The position numbers and the translations under genes are program-made. From an uncultured Lachnospiraceae bacterium (GTDB taxonomy: Bacteria; Bacillota; Clostridia; Lachnospirales; Lachnospiraceae), in NCBI GenBank assembly GCA_934359535.1, contig CAKRLN010000042.1:1-12813 (forward strand): DNA of 12,813 nt, read 5' to 3'. A model generated the notes under the pieces. The model was not told the DNA's origin, searched no databases, and saw only the letters and a list, made by a program, of their open reading frames with translations. Positions 5,988-12,799 of the stretch are shown here, one piece after another. Within the stretch, counting starts at the first letter, position 1. Every line of letters begins with the position of its first letter.

Positions 5988-7511
5988 ATGTCAGACGATA
6001 AAGAACAATTTATAGATGTGGATTCTTTGGATGGAACGATAAACGGTGCCACAAAGGATGACAGCGATCAGAAAGAGGAACAAAAGACGCAGACACCGGT
6101 AAACGGAACGGGAGAGCAGGAAGCGGATAACGGAGATGACAGCGAATACGAAGATATCTGCTATATGTGCCGCAGACCGGAGCATATTGCAGGCAAGATG
6201 ATCCATATTCCAAACAATATCTGTATCTGCAGTGACTGTATGCAAAAGACCTTCGATTCCATGAATGGAAGCGGCTTTGGAATGGGAATGAATGATATGT
6301 TTGGCATGAATCTTGGTTCGATGCCGAACATCAGCATGATTAACCTCTCGGATTTACAGAATGCGGTTCCAAACAGCCAGAAGCTGAAAAAGAAAAAAGA
6401 GAAAAAGGAAGCAAAGCAGGCACCGGTGTTAGACATCCATTCGATCCCGGCTCCGCATAAGATCAAGGCAAGCCTTGACGAATACGTGGTTGGACAGGAG
6501 CATGCGAAAAAGGTGATGTCGGTTGCAGTTTACAACCACTACAAGCGTATTATGGAGAATACCGATGACGGTGTGGAGATCGAGAAGTCCAATATGCTTA
6601 TGATCGGACCAACCGGTTCTGGAAAGACTTATCTGGTCAAGACACTTGCAAAGCTTCTTGATGTGCCGCTTGCGATTACCGATGCGACCTCTTTAACTGA
6701 GGCAGGCTATATCGGAGATGATATCGAGAGCGTGGTAAGCAAGCTTCTTGCAGCAGCAGACAATGATGTGGAACGTGCTGAGCACGGAATTATTTTCATT
6801 GATGAGATTGATAAGATTGCAAAGAAGAAGAACACCAACCAGCGCGATGTCAGTGGAGAATCCGTACAGCAGGGAATGTTAAAGCTATTAGAAGGGGCAG
6901 AGATTGAGGTCCCGGTAGGAGCCAGCAGCAAAAATGCAATGGTTCCGATGACAACGGTTGACACGAAGGATATTTTATTTATCTGTGGTGGTGCGTTCCC
7001 GGATCTTGAAGAGATCATCAAGGAGCGTCTGAACAAGGAAGCAACGATCGGCTTTCAGGCAGACTTAAAGGATAAATACGATAAGGTTGACAATCTGTTG
7101 GAGCAGGTTACGGTGGAGGATGTCCGCAATTTTGGAATGATCCCGGAATTTTTAGGAAGACTTCCAATTCTCTTCTCCCTAGAAGCATTGACTGAGGATA
7201 TGCTTGTGCGGATTTTAAGAGAGCCAAAGAATGCAATTGTCCGCCAGTATGAGAAGCTTCTTGCAATGGATGAGGTGAAGCTTGTATTTGATGAGGAAGC
7301 ACTTTATACGATCGCAAAACGTGCCAGGGAGAAAAAGGTTGGAGCGCGTGCCCTGCGTGCGATCATCGAGGAATTTATGTTAGACATCATGTATGAGGTT
7401 CCGAAGGATGAGAATATCGGAATGGTAACGATTACAAAGGATTACATAGAGAAAAAGGGCGGGCCGCTTATTACAATGCGGGGATGTGCCCAGATTGAGA
7501 AACAGGCATAG
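5988..7511 (+). CDS. clpX: ClpX-type AAA+ unfoldase, long N-terminal paralogue
   Basis: ATP-driven unfoldase expected to feed ClpP. From the chosen start it has 507 residues; typical ClpX has about 420. Order: acidic head (1-57); zinc finger with Cys58, Cys61, Cys81 and Cys84 (extra Cys79); Met/Gly-rich linker (92-120); lysine patch (132-144); AAA+ module from about 152. Motifs: Walker A GPTGSGKT (Lys213), pore loop GYIG (Tyr241), Walker B FIDEID (Glu273), ClpP-docking IGF loop (354-356), arginine finger region EFLGRLP (Arg391), sensor 2 GARALR (Arg454). The RKH loop, which in E. coli reads GGRKHP, aligns without gaps to ASSKNA (312-317), so Arg and His are lost. No clpP, lon or tig is nearby, which fits a paralogue rather than the housekeeping copy. 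Its own promoter and terminator make it a single-gene unit. ClpX family: certain; different substrate choice: inference. Confidence 0.92.
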   Translation: MSDDKEQFIDVDSLDGTINGATKDDSDQKEEQKTQTPVNGTGEQEADNGDDSEYEDICYMCRRPEHIAGKMIHIPNNICICSDCMQKTFDSMNGSGFGMGMNDMFGMNLGSMPNISMINLSDLQNAVPNSQKLKKKKEKKEAKQAPVLDIHSIPAPHKIKASLDEYVVGQEHAKKVMSVAVYNHYKRIMENTDDGVEIEKSNMLMIGPTGSGKTYLVKTLAKLLDVPLAITDATSLTEAGYIGDDIESVVSKLLAAADNDVERAEHGIIFIDEIDKIAKKKNTNQRDVSGESVQQGMLKLLEGAEIEVPVGASSKNAMVPMTTVDTKDILFICGGAFPDLEEIIKERLNKEATIGFQADLKDKYDKVDNLLEQVTVEDVRNFGMIPEFLGRLPILFSLEALTEDMLVRILREPKNAIVRQYEKLLAMDEVKLVFDEEALYTIAKRAREKKVGARALRAIIEEFMLDIMYEVPKDENIGMVTITKDYIEKKGGPLITMRGCAQIEKQA

Positions 7512-7557
7512 AGACTGGCGAAGGTCTGTGTCAGGGCTTTGTCCCAGGAAGGAAAAG

Positions 7558-7592
7558 AACGGGATTTCCATGAGAATGGAGCCCGTTTTTTT
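7558..7592 (+). terminator. Intrinsic terminator after the clpX-like gene
   Basis: AACGGG (7558-7563) pairs with CCCGTT (7582-7587). After a small internal bulge, TCCAT pairs with ATGGA around a GAGA loop, and the T run reaches 7592. It separates the clpX-like gene from the nuclease operon and argues against nuclease starts upstream of 7600. Confidence 0.88.
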
Positions 7593-7661
7593 CGAACGGA
7601 CAAGATTGTGTGGACAGAAGTGAAAATACGAAGAACAGAAAGGGACGGTGAGAGGCAGGCT

Positions 7662-8753
7662 ATGAAAATCATCCACTGTGCGGATCTGCATCTGGATTCG
7701 AAAATGACAGCAAACTTATCAAAGGAACAGGCAAAACAGCGCCGGAATGAAATTTTAAATACCTTTACCAGAATGATCGATTATGCCAGTATGCATGAGG
7801 TAGAGGCAGTGTTAATCGCAGGCGATCTGTTTGACACAAGAAGGATTTCGGCAGCCGCAGCCGGTGTGGTCATGGATGCCATTGCAATGCACCCGGACAT
7901 TACCTTTTTTTATCTGAAGGGAAATCATGACAGCGAAAGCTTTCTGATGCGCTACGAGACAGTTCCGGATAACCTAAAGCTTTTTTCGGATACATGGACA
8001 ACATACCGTCTTGGCGGAATTGTGGTGGCTGGGCTTGAGCTTTGTCCGTTCAATCAGGCATTGGCATATCATTCCCTTGTACTTGACCATGATGATTACA
8101 ACATTGTCCTGCTGCATGGACAGGAGCGTGCATATGCAGCAAAGGACAAGGCTGAGGTGATTGCTTTTTCTGAGCTGAAAAATAAAAATATCGATTATCT
8201 TGCACTCGGACATATCCACAGCTTTAAGCATGCACCGCTTGATGCAAGAGGGGAATGGTGTTACAGCGGATGCTTAGAGGGGAGAGGCTTTGATGAATGT
8301 GGTCCGAAGGGCTTTGTGCTGCTAGATATTGAGGAAGCATCACATCACGTGAACAAGCAGTTTATTCCATTTGCATCCCGGACACTGGAAACGGTCGGTG
8401 TGGATGTGAGTGACTGCATGACAACGCAGGAAGCCGCAGAACAGGTAAAAAAGGTGCTGGAAGCCGGCAGATATTCCAGCAGAAGCCTGATTAAGCTTGT
8501 GTTAAAGGGTGCCTGTCGGGTGGAAAGTGAGTTTCAGACAGAATATCTCACAGAGAAATTTTCCGGTGGGTATTATTTTTTCAAAACCGAGGATGAAACA
8601 ACCGTCCGGATTGATTACCGTGACTATGCAAAGGATGAATCCTTAAAAGGGGAATTTATCCGTATGGTACTGGCATCTGAGCTTTCCGGGCAGGAGAAAT
8701 CAGATGTGATCCGCACAGGAATTGCAGCACTTTCCGGGGAGGAGCTTTCATGA
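7662..8753 (+). CDS. YhaO/SbcD-like metallophosphoesterase, putative DNA repair nuclease subunit
   Basis: A calcineurin-like phosphoesterase of the SbcD/Mre11 superfamily, 363 residues; it should be the two-metal nuclease partner of the ATPase encoded directly after it. Metal-site motifs are all present: ADLHLD (Asp8, His10), AGDLFD (Asp55), GNHD (Asn88, His89), LLHGQ (His152) and GHIH (His184, His186). The organisation resembles Bacillus YhaO (about 400 residues) more than SbcD. The C-terminal third (from about 240) would be the capping and ATPase-binding part. I chose the ATG at 7662 because MKIIHCADLHLD is the usual N-terminus and GAGAGG lies six bases before it; the frame extends upstream to 7539 but that part crosses the clpX terminator. 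Its stop overlaps the next start in ATGA. No clear promoter was found in 7593-7661. Confidence 0.9.
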   Translation: MKIIHCADLHLDSKMTANLSKEQAKQRRNEILNTFTRMIDYASMHEVEAVLIAGDLFDTRRISAAAAGVVMDAIAMHPDITFFYLKGNHDSESFLMRYETVPDNLKLFSDTWTTYRLGGIVVAGLELCPFNQALAYHSLVLDHDDYNIVLLHGQERAYAAKDKAEVIAFSELKNKNIDYLALGHIHSFKHAPLDARGEWCYSGCLEGRGFDECGPKGFVLLDIEEASHHVNKQFIPFASRTLETVGVDVSDCMTTQEAAEQVKKVLEAGRYSSRSLIKLVLKGACRVESEFQTEYLTEKFSGGYYFFKTEDETTVRIDYRDYAKDESLKGEFIRMVLASELSGQEKSDVIRTGIAALSGEELS

Positions 8754-11275
8754 AATTACTGAGATGTCATATCGAAAATTTTGGCAGGCTTTCGGATGTC
8801 ACAATCGACTTTACCGATGGCGTCAATGTGATCTGTAAGGAAAACGGATGGGGAAAAAGTACACTCGGTGCCTTTTTCAAGGCAATGTTCTATGGCTTCG
8901 ACAGCAAAAAGGAGCGGAATGCCATTGCCGGCGAGCGGAAGCTTTATGAACCGTGGCAGGGTGGAACCTATGGCGGAGAGCTTTTGTTTGAGACTGGGGA
9001 AAAGCGTTTTTGGATCAGCCGTACCTTCGGAAAAAGTGAGCGCACCGATGCCTTCCAGCTCTTTGATGCAGAAACAAATCTGCCGGATGATACCTATTCC
9101 AGAAATATCGGAGAGGAGCTTTTTGGACTTGACCGTGCCTCCTTTGCCCGGAGTGTATTCATTGCACAAAGCCAGGTTCTTGCAGGAACAACGGATGCGA
9201 TCAACGCAAAGCTCGGTAATCTCGCTGAGAATACCAATGATATCAATAATTATGAGACAGCAGCAGGACATATCCGGGATGAGATGAACCGTCTGACGCC
9301 GGACCGCGCGACTGGTTCCATAAAGAAACGTAAAAATGAGCTTACCGGACTTGCAGAGCGGCTTCGGGCGCTTGCATCGGCAGAAGAGGCTTTTCAGGAA
9401 AAAAAGAGGCTTTTAACAGAAAAGGAAGAAGAAAAGGCAGCGGTATCCGAAAAAAGGGCTGCGCTTTCCGGACAGTTAAGGGAGGCTGGTGAGGCAGGGA
9501 AGAAAGAAGCCCTAAAAAAGCAGCACGAACAGCTTTGCTATGAAGAAGCCAAAAAAAATGAGCTCTACCGGAGCATGCGTGCCCGGTTTCCGGGAGGCGT
9601 GCCAAAGCAGAAGGCACTAGAAGAGGCACTTGCATGGGCGAGGACACTTGGGGAATATGAGACAACAGAGGCCAACTTTTCGCTTACGGAGGCAGAGAAG
9701 GAAGCTTACCAGAATGCAAAGCAGCGGTTTTACCGGGCAGCAGAAAGAAAAAGTCCGGGGCATTTGACGGAAGCAGAGAAAACAGCTGGAGGCAAAGGGG
9801 AACCGGATGGGGATTTTGCACAGCTTGAACGGGAGATCGACCGCATGAAGGCGGTGTCAGATGAGGCAGATGCGATGCAGAGTCGTATCCTTGAATTGGA
9901 CAGAAAGCAGCTGCTTTTGCAGAATGAAATAGAAAAGCAGGAGCGGGAGCTGATCTCACTTGCTGCACCGGATGAAGGAGACGAAGCGGAAGGAGCTGGT
10001 TTAAAAAATCTGCTGCCGGCAGTGCTTCTTCTGCTTTCTGGTATTGTGGCACTTGGTGTCTCCCTTGGGAATGAAAAGCCGGTGCTTCCACTTCTGCCTG
10101 CGGGAGGCCTGCTTCTTTTTGCAGCAATTGTTTCCTTTGCTCTTACAATGAAAAAGAGAAGGAAGCAGAAGAGTAAGCGACAGCAGGAGAAAGCGAAAAA
10201 GAGGAAAGCATATCAGGAAAAGGAAAGTGTCTTGCAGCACTTAAAGCGCGACAGGTCACAGCTTGAGGAGGAAATGAAAGAACAGGAAGAGGAAGCCGGA
10301 CAAAAGAAAAAAGCCGTTCTGGATTTCCTTGCGGAGTACGAAATCCCTGCGGATGCAGGGAAGGAAGCGGAAGCGCTGTATGAACTGAAAAACGAATATG
10401 AAGAGTATCGGAGGGGAAAAGATAAGGAGGCACAGGCATGTGCGGCAAGGGCACAGGCAGACGGGCTGGAACAAAGGATCAAGGAGTTTTTGCGCGGATT
10501 TGAAATCTCTCCACAGCCGCCGTTTTCTTCACAGCTTTCAGGACTTTTAGTACAGGCCGCAGATTGCAGAAGTGCTTACCATATGTGGAAGGAAAGCAGA
10601 GAAAAGCTGGATGCCTTTGAAGCAGGACATGCCAGCGCTGCATTGCAGGATACCGGAAGTATGCAGACTTCTGTCGAGGATTTAAACAGGCAGATTGCGG
10701 AGCTTGATGACACGTTAGAAGCAGTCATGGATACGATCGGGACTTATAAGATGCAGCTTGAGGATTTGCAGGAGGAGCTTGACAAGCGGGATGAACTAGA
10801 GGAAGAGCTGGAGGAAAAAACAGCATGCCAGGAAAGGGAAAAGAAGCGCTATGAAACACTAAAGCTGACGCAGCAGTATTTACAGGCAGCAAAGGAACAG
10901 TTTACCGCGCGGTATATGGCACCAATTTCAGACGGATTTGCAAAATATTATCATTTTCTGACGGCACTTGATGAGAAGGAGTCGAAAGACAACTGGATGG
11001 TAGATGCCAACATGGAGCTTAAGGTGAAGGAACAGGGGCAGTTCCGTGAGACCGGATGGCTTTCAGCAGGCTGTAAGGATCTCATTGGTTTTTGTATGAG
11101 GCTTGCGCTCGTGGATGCGATGTATCAAGAAGAAAAGCCGTTTCTGCTGCTCGATGATCCATTTGTGAATCTTGATGCAGCAAAAACGGCACAGGGCAAT
11201 AAGCTGATCGAAAAGCTTGGAGAAAGCTGTCAGGTGATCTATTTCACCTGCCACGACAGCCGCATGCCTAAATAA
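8750..11275 (+). CDS. YhaN/Rad50-SbcC-like ATPase with membrane hairpin
   Basis: An ABC/SMC-type ATPase of 841 residues, partner of the upstream nuclease. Head parts: N-terminal P-loop KENGWGKST (30-38, Lys36), Q-loop FIAQSQ (Gln140), signature LSAGCKDL (771-778), Walker B LLLDDPF (Asp802, Asp803), D-loop NLDA, switch His835 in YFTCHD. Between them are long charged coiled-coil stretches (about 190-280, 355-405, 470-525, 640-720). In the middle, where Rad50 has its CxxC zinc hook, are two hydrophobic segments (about 420-440 and 445-466) with a short turn, followed by the basic run KKRRKQKSKR; no CxxC is present there. This suggests a membrane-anchored complex. Bacillus YhaN is longer, about 960 residues. 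The first glycine of the usual P-loop is Lys30. Start and previous stop share ATGA, implying translational coupling. The 3' end overlaps the convergent nitroreductase by 8 bases. Confidence 0.9.
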   Translation: MKLLRCHIENFGRLSDVTIDFTDGVNVICKENGWGKSTLGAFFKAMFYGFDSKKERNAIAGERKLYEPWQGGTYGGELLFETGEKRFWISRTFGKSERTDAFQLFDAETNLPDDTYSRNIGEELFGLDRASFARSVFIAQSQVLAGTTDAINAKLGNLAENTNDINNYETAAGHIRDEMNRLTPDRATGSIKKRKNELTGLAERLRALASAEEAFQEKKRLLTEKEEEKAAVSEKRAALSGQLREAGEAGKKEALKKQHEQLCYEEAKKNELYRSMRARFPGGVPKQKALEEALAWARTLGEYETTEANFSLTEAEKEAYQNAKQRFYRAAERKSPGHLTEAEKTAGGKGEPDGDFAQLEREIDRMKAVSDEADAMQSRILELDRKQLLLQNEIEKQERELISLAAPDEGDEAEGAGLKNLLPAVLLLLSGIVALGVSLGNEKPVLPLLPAGGLLLFAAIVSFALTMKKRRKQKSKRQQEKAKKRKAYQEKESVLQHLKRDRSQLEEEMKEQEEEAGQKKKAVLDFLAEYEIPADAGKEAEALYELKNEYEEYRRGKDKEAQACAARAQADGLEQRIKEFLRGFEISPQPPFSSQLSGLLVQAADCRSAYHMWKESREKLDAFEAGHASAALQDTGSMQTSVEDLNRQIAELDDTLEAVMDTIGTYKMQLEDLQEELDKRDELEEELEEKTACQEREKKRYETLKLTQQYLQAAKEQFTARYMAPISDGFAKYYHFLTALDEKESKDNWMVDANMELKVKEQGQFRETGWLSAGCKDLIGFCMRLALVDAMYQEEKPFLLLDDPFVNLDAAKTAQGNKLIEKLGESCQVIYFTCHDSRMPK

Positions 11276-11804
11276 ATTTTAAAATATCATCTGTCTGTTT
11301 CCGTTTTGGCTTTGCAGGCGCATTTGTACCATAGCCGACAGCGATGACAGAGACAATGATTTCTGTTTCCGGGATCTCTAACAGGGTGCGGATTCTATCC
11401 GCATCACGGATTCCCATAACAAGTGTGTCAAGACCAAGCTCCGTGGCTTTTAACAGAAAATTTTCATTGTGGAGACCAAGGTCATAATAGCCCCAGCCGT
11501 TTGCACATTCGTTATCCGGAGTGCCATCCCGGTCAAAGCCAGAACGGTTGGCAACGAAGGTTGTTACAACAAGGACAGAGTCCTTTGAGCTGTTTTGGTT
11601 AAATTCCGGGAGGCATTCTGCGGAAAACTTCGCAATCGCATCATCCTCATAGACACAGTAATAGCGTGCTGTCTGTGAATTTTTCCAGGATGGGGCAAGG
11701 ATACCGGCTTCTACAAGTTCTTTGATCTGCTCCTTTGTTACTTTTTTCGTTCCGTCGTAGGAACGGACGCTTCTTCTTGCTTCAAGTACTTTTTGTAATT
11801 CCAT
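11268..11804 (-). CDS. Small FMN-dependent nitroreductase-family oxidoreductase
   Basis: A 178-residue member of the nitroreductase/NADH-oxidase fold, normally a homodimer with FMN at the interface that reduces nitro compounds, quinones or flavins with NAD(P)H; the real substrate cannot be told. The N-terminal FMN-phosphate motif EARRSVRSYD (8-17) is clear, followed by LAPSWKNSQ (37-45), LGLDTLVMGI (124-132 region) and the C-terminal GYGTNAPAKPKRK pattern (157-169). Start choice: ATG at 11804, with SD AAGAAAGGA ending nine bases upstream; the in-frame ATG three codons earlier would lie directly against that SD, and the one at 11834 lies upstream of it. It is divergent from the tcdA-like gene with an excellent promoter, and its stop overlaps the yhaN-like stop. 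A possible operator (11867-11882) lies in its leader. Confidence 0.9.
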   Translation of the reverse strand: MELQKVLEARRSVRSYDGTKKVTKEQIKELVEAGILAPSWKNSQTARYYCVYEDDAIAKFSAECLPEFNQNSSKDSVLVVTTFVANRSGFDRDGTPDNECANGWGYYDLGLHNENFLLKATELGLDTLVMGIRDADRIRTLLEIPETEIIVSVIAVGYGTNAPAKPKRKQTDDILKFI

Positions 11805-11866
11805 GATCAGCATTCCTTTCTTAACATGTTTCATTTACTTTACATGAGTTTTACAATCCTCTTGTG

Positions 11867-11882
11867 GTTAGCAGAAACTAAC
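11867..11882. promoter_or_regulatory. Inverted repeat in the nitroreductase leader, possible operator
   Basis: GTTAG (11867-11871) and CTAAC (11878-11882) form a perfect 5-base dyad with a 6-base centre. It lies about 10-25 bases downstream of the predicted transcription start of the nitroreductase gene, a usual place for a repressor site. No regulator gene is adjacent, so any link to a MarR- or HxlR-type redox regulator is a guess. Confidence 0.35.
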
Positions 11883-11898
11883 ATAATTGCATGACATT

Positions 11899-11927
11899 AT
11901 CATAAGACATTCCAGGAAAAAGGTCAA
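11899..11927 (-). promoter_or_regulatory. Sigma-A promoter of the nitroreductase gene
   Basis: Minus strand TTGACC (11927-11922), 17-base spacer, TATGAT (11904-11899), each one base off consensus. Start near 11892, leaving a leader of almost 90 bases with the GTTAG/CTAAC dyad. Confidence 0.8.
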
Positions 11928-11931
11928 GGAT

Positions 11932-11960
11932 TTGACAGGCAGGAAAAAATGATATATGAT
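11932..11960 (+). promoter_or_regulatory. Sigma-A promoter of the tcdA-like gene
   Basis: Perfect TTGACA (11932-11937), 17-base spacer, TATGAT (11955-11960). Start near 11967, so the leader is only about 25 bases. Its -35 box is four bases from, and inverted relative to, the -35 box of the nitroreductase promoter. Confidence 0.85.
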
Positions 11961-11978
11961 AAAACCCACATGAATAGT

Positions 11979-11983
11979 AGGAG
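11979..11983 (+). promoter_or_regulatory. Ribosome binding site that decides the tcdA-like start
   Basis: AGGAG lies eight bases before the ATG at 11992 but only two bases before the in-frame ATG at 11986, so 11992 is the likely start. Confidence 0.75.
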
Positions 11984-11991
11984 ATATGAGT

Positions 11992-12750
11992 ATGCTTAAT
12001 CAGTTTTCAAGAACCGAATTATTACTTGGAAAAGAGGCAGTCAGCCGGCTGGGGCAGTCAAGGGTAGCTGTGTTTGGAGTTGGCGGAGTCGGCGGCTATG
12101 TCTGCGAGGCGCTTGTAAGGAGCGGAGTCGGAGCTTTTGATCTGATCGACGATGATAAAGTATGCCTGACGAATTTAAACCGCCAGATCATTGCAACAAG
12201 AAAGACAGTTGGACAGTATAAGGCAGAGGTAATGCGTGACCGTATTTTAGAGATCAACCCGGATGTGGATGTACGGATTCATAAATGTTTCTTTTTGCCG
12301 GAGAATCAGGATGATTTCCCGTTTGAGGAGTATGATTATGTAGTCGATGCGGTCGATACCGTGACTGCTAAGATCGCGCTTGTCATGAAGGCAAAGGAGC
12401 TTGGGATTCCAATAATCAGCAGCATGGGTGCCGGGAATAAGCTTGATGCAAGTCAGTTCCGTGTTGCAGATATCTATAAGACAAAGGTCTGTCCGCTTGC
12501 TAAGGTCATGCGCAGAGAACTGAAAAAGCGCGGGGTGAAGAAGCTTAAGGTTGTCTATTCTGAGGAACAGCCAAGAAGACCAATCGAGGATATGGCAATC
12601 AGCTGCAGGACAAACTGTATCTGTCCGCCGGGTGCTGCGCATAAGTGTACCGAACGCCGGGATATTCCGGGAAGTGTAGCCTTTGTGCCATCGGTCGCAG
12701 GACTTATTATTGCAGGGGAAGTGGTAAAAGACCTTTCCGGTATCCAGTAA
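11992..12750 (+). CDS. tcdA: TcdA/CsdL-type tRNA threonylcarbamoyladenosine dehydratase (E1-like)
   Basis: An E1/ThiF/MoeB-fold ATP-dependent enzyme of 252 residues. TcdA activates the carboxyl group of t6A at position 37 of ANN-decoding tRNAs and cyclises it to ct6A. The start LNQFSRTELLLG is typical. The nucleotide site shows FGVGGVGG (28-35), LIDDDKV (51-57) with TNLNRQ (60-65), and VVDAVDTVTAK (117-127). The end VPSVAGLIIAGEVVKDL (232-248) is the family's dimer and C-terminal helix. An unusual Cys cluster (Cys205, Cys209, Cys211, Cys219) sits just before it, and Cys167 lies in KVCPLAK. It has its own promoter and a strong terminator, so it is monocistronic. In E. coli the enzyme works with the CsdA-CsdE sulfur system; a cysteine desulfurase lies 9.6 kb away here, but no link is shown. 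Another E1-like role is possible but less likely. Confidence 0.9.
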   Translation: MLNQFSRTELLLGKEAVSRLGQSRVAVFGVGGVGGYVCEALVRSGVGAFDLIDDDKVCLTNLNRQIIATRKTVGQYKAEVMRDRILEINPDVDVRIHKCFFLPENQDDFPFEEYDYVVDAVDTVTAKIALVMKAKELGIPIISSMGAGNKLDASQFRVADIYKTKVCPLAKVMRRELKKRGVKKLKVVYSEEQPRRPIEDMAISCRTNCICPPGAAHKCTERRDIPGSVAFVPSVAGLIIAGEVVKDLSGIQ

Positions 12751-12760
12751 TTATGGAAAT

Positions 12761-12799
12761 AAAAAAGGGACATCCGTTTTTGGCGGGTGTCCCTTTTTT
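12761..12799. terminator. Strong bidirectional intrinsic terminator after the tcdA-like gene
   Basis: GGGACATCCG (12767-12776) pairs with CGGGTGTCCC (12784-12793), one G-T pair, around a seven-base loop. Six A before and six T after extend the stem to 16 pairs and give a T tract on both strands, so it can also end a gene coming from the right. Confidence 0.93.

Noticed and set aside
7539..7661. N-terminal extension of the YhaO-like frame up to 7539
   Set aside because: It runs through the clpX terminator, has no family similarity, and a good SD precedes the ATG at 7662 that gives the usual MKIIHCADLHLD start.
7593..7661. Possible promoter for the yhaO-yhaN pair (TTGTGT or TGGACA)
   Set aside because: No -10 box of reasonable quality stands at 16-18 bases from either; the real promoter is not identified.
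8756..9271. Open frame of 171 codons on the minus strand inside the YhaN-like gene
   Set aside because: It mirrors the conserved ATPase head coding region and has no recognised motif; a shadow frame.
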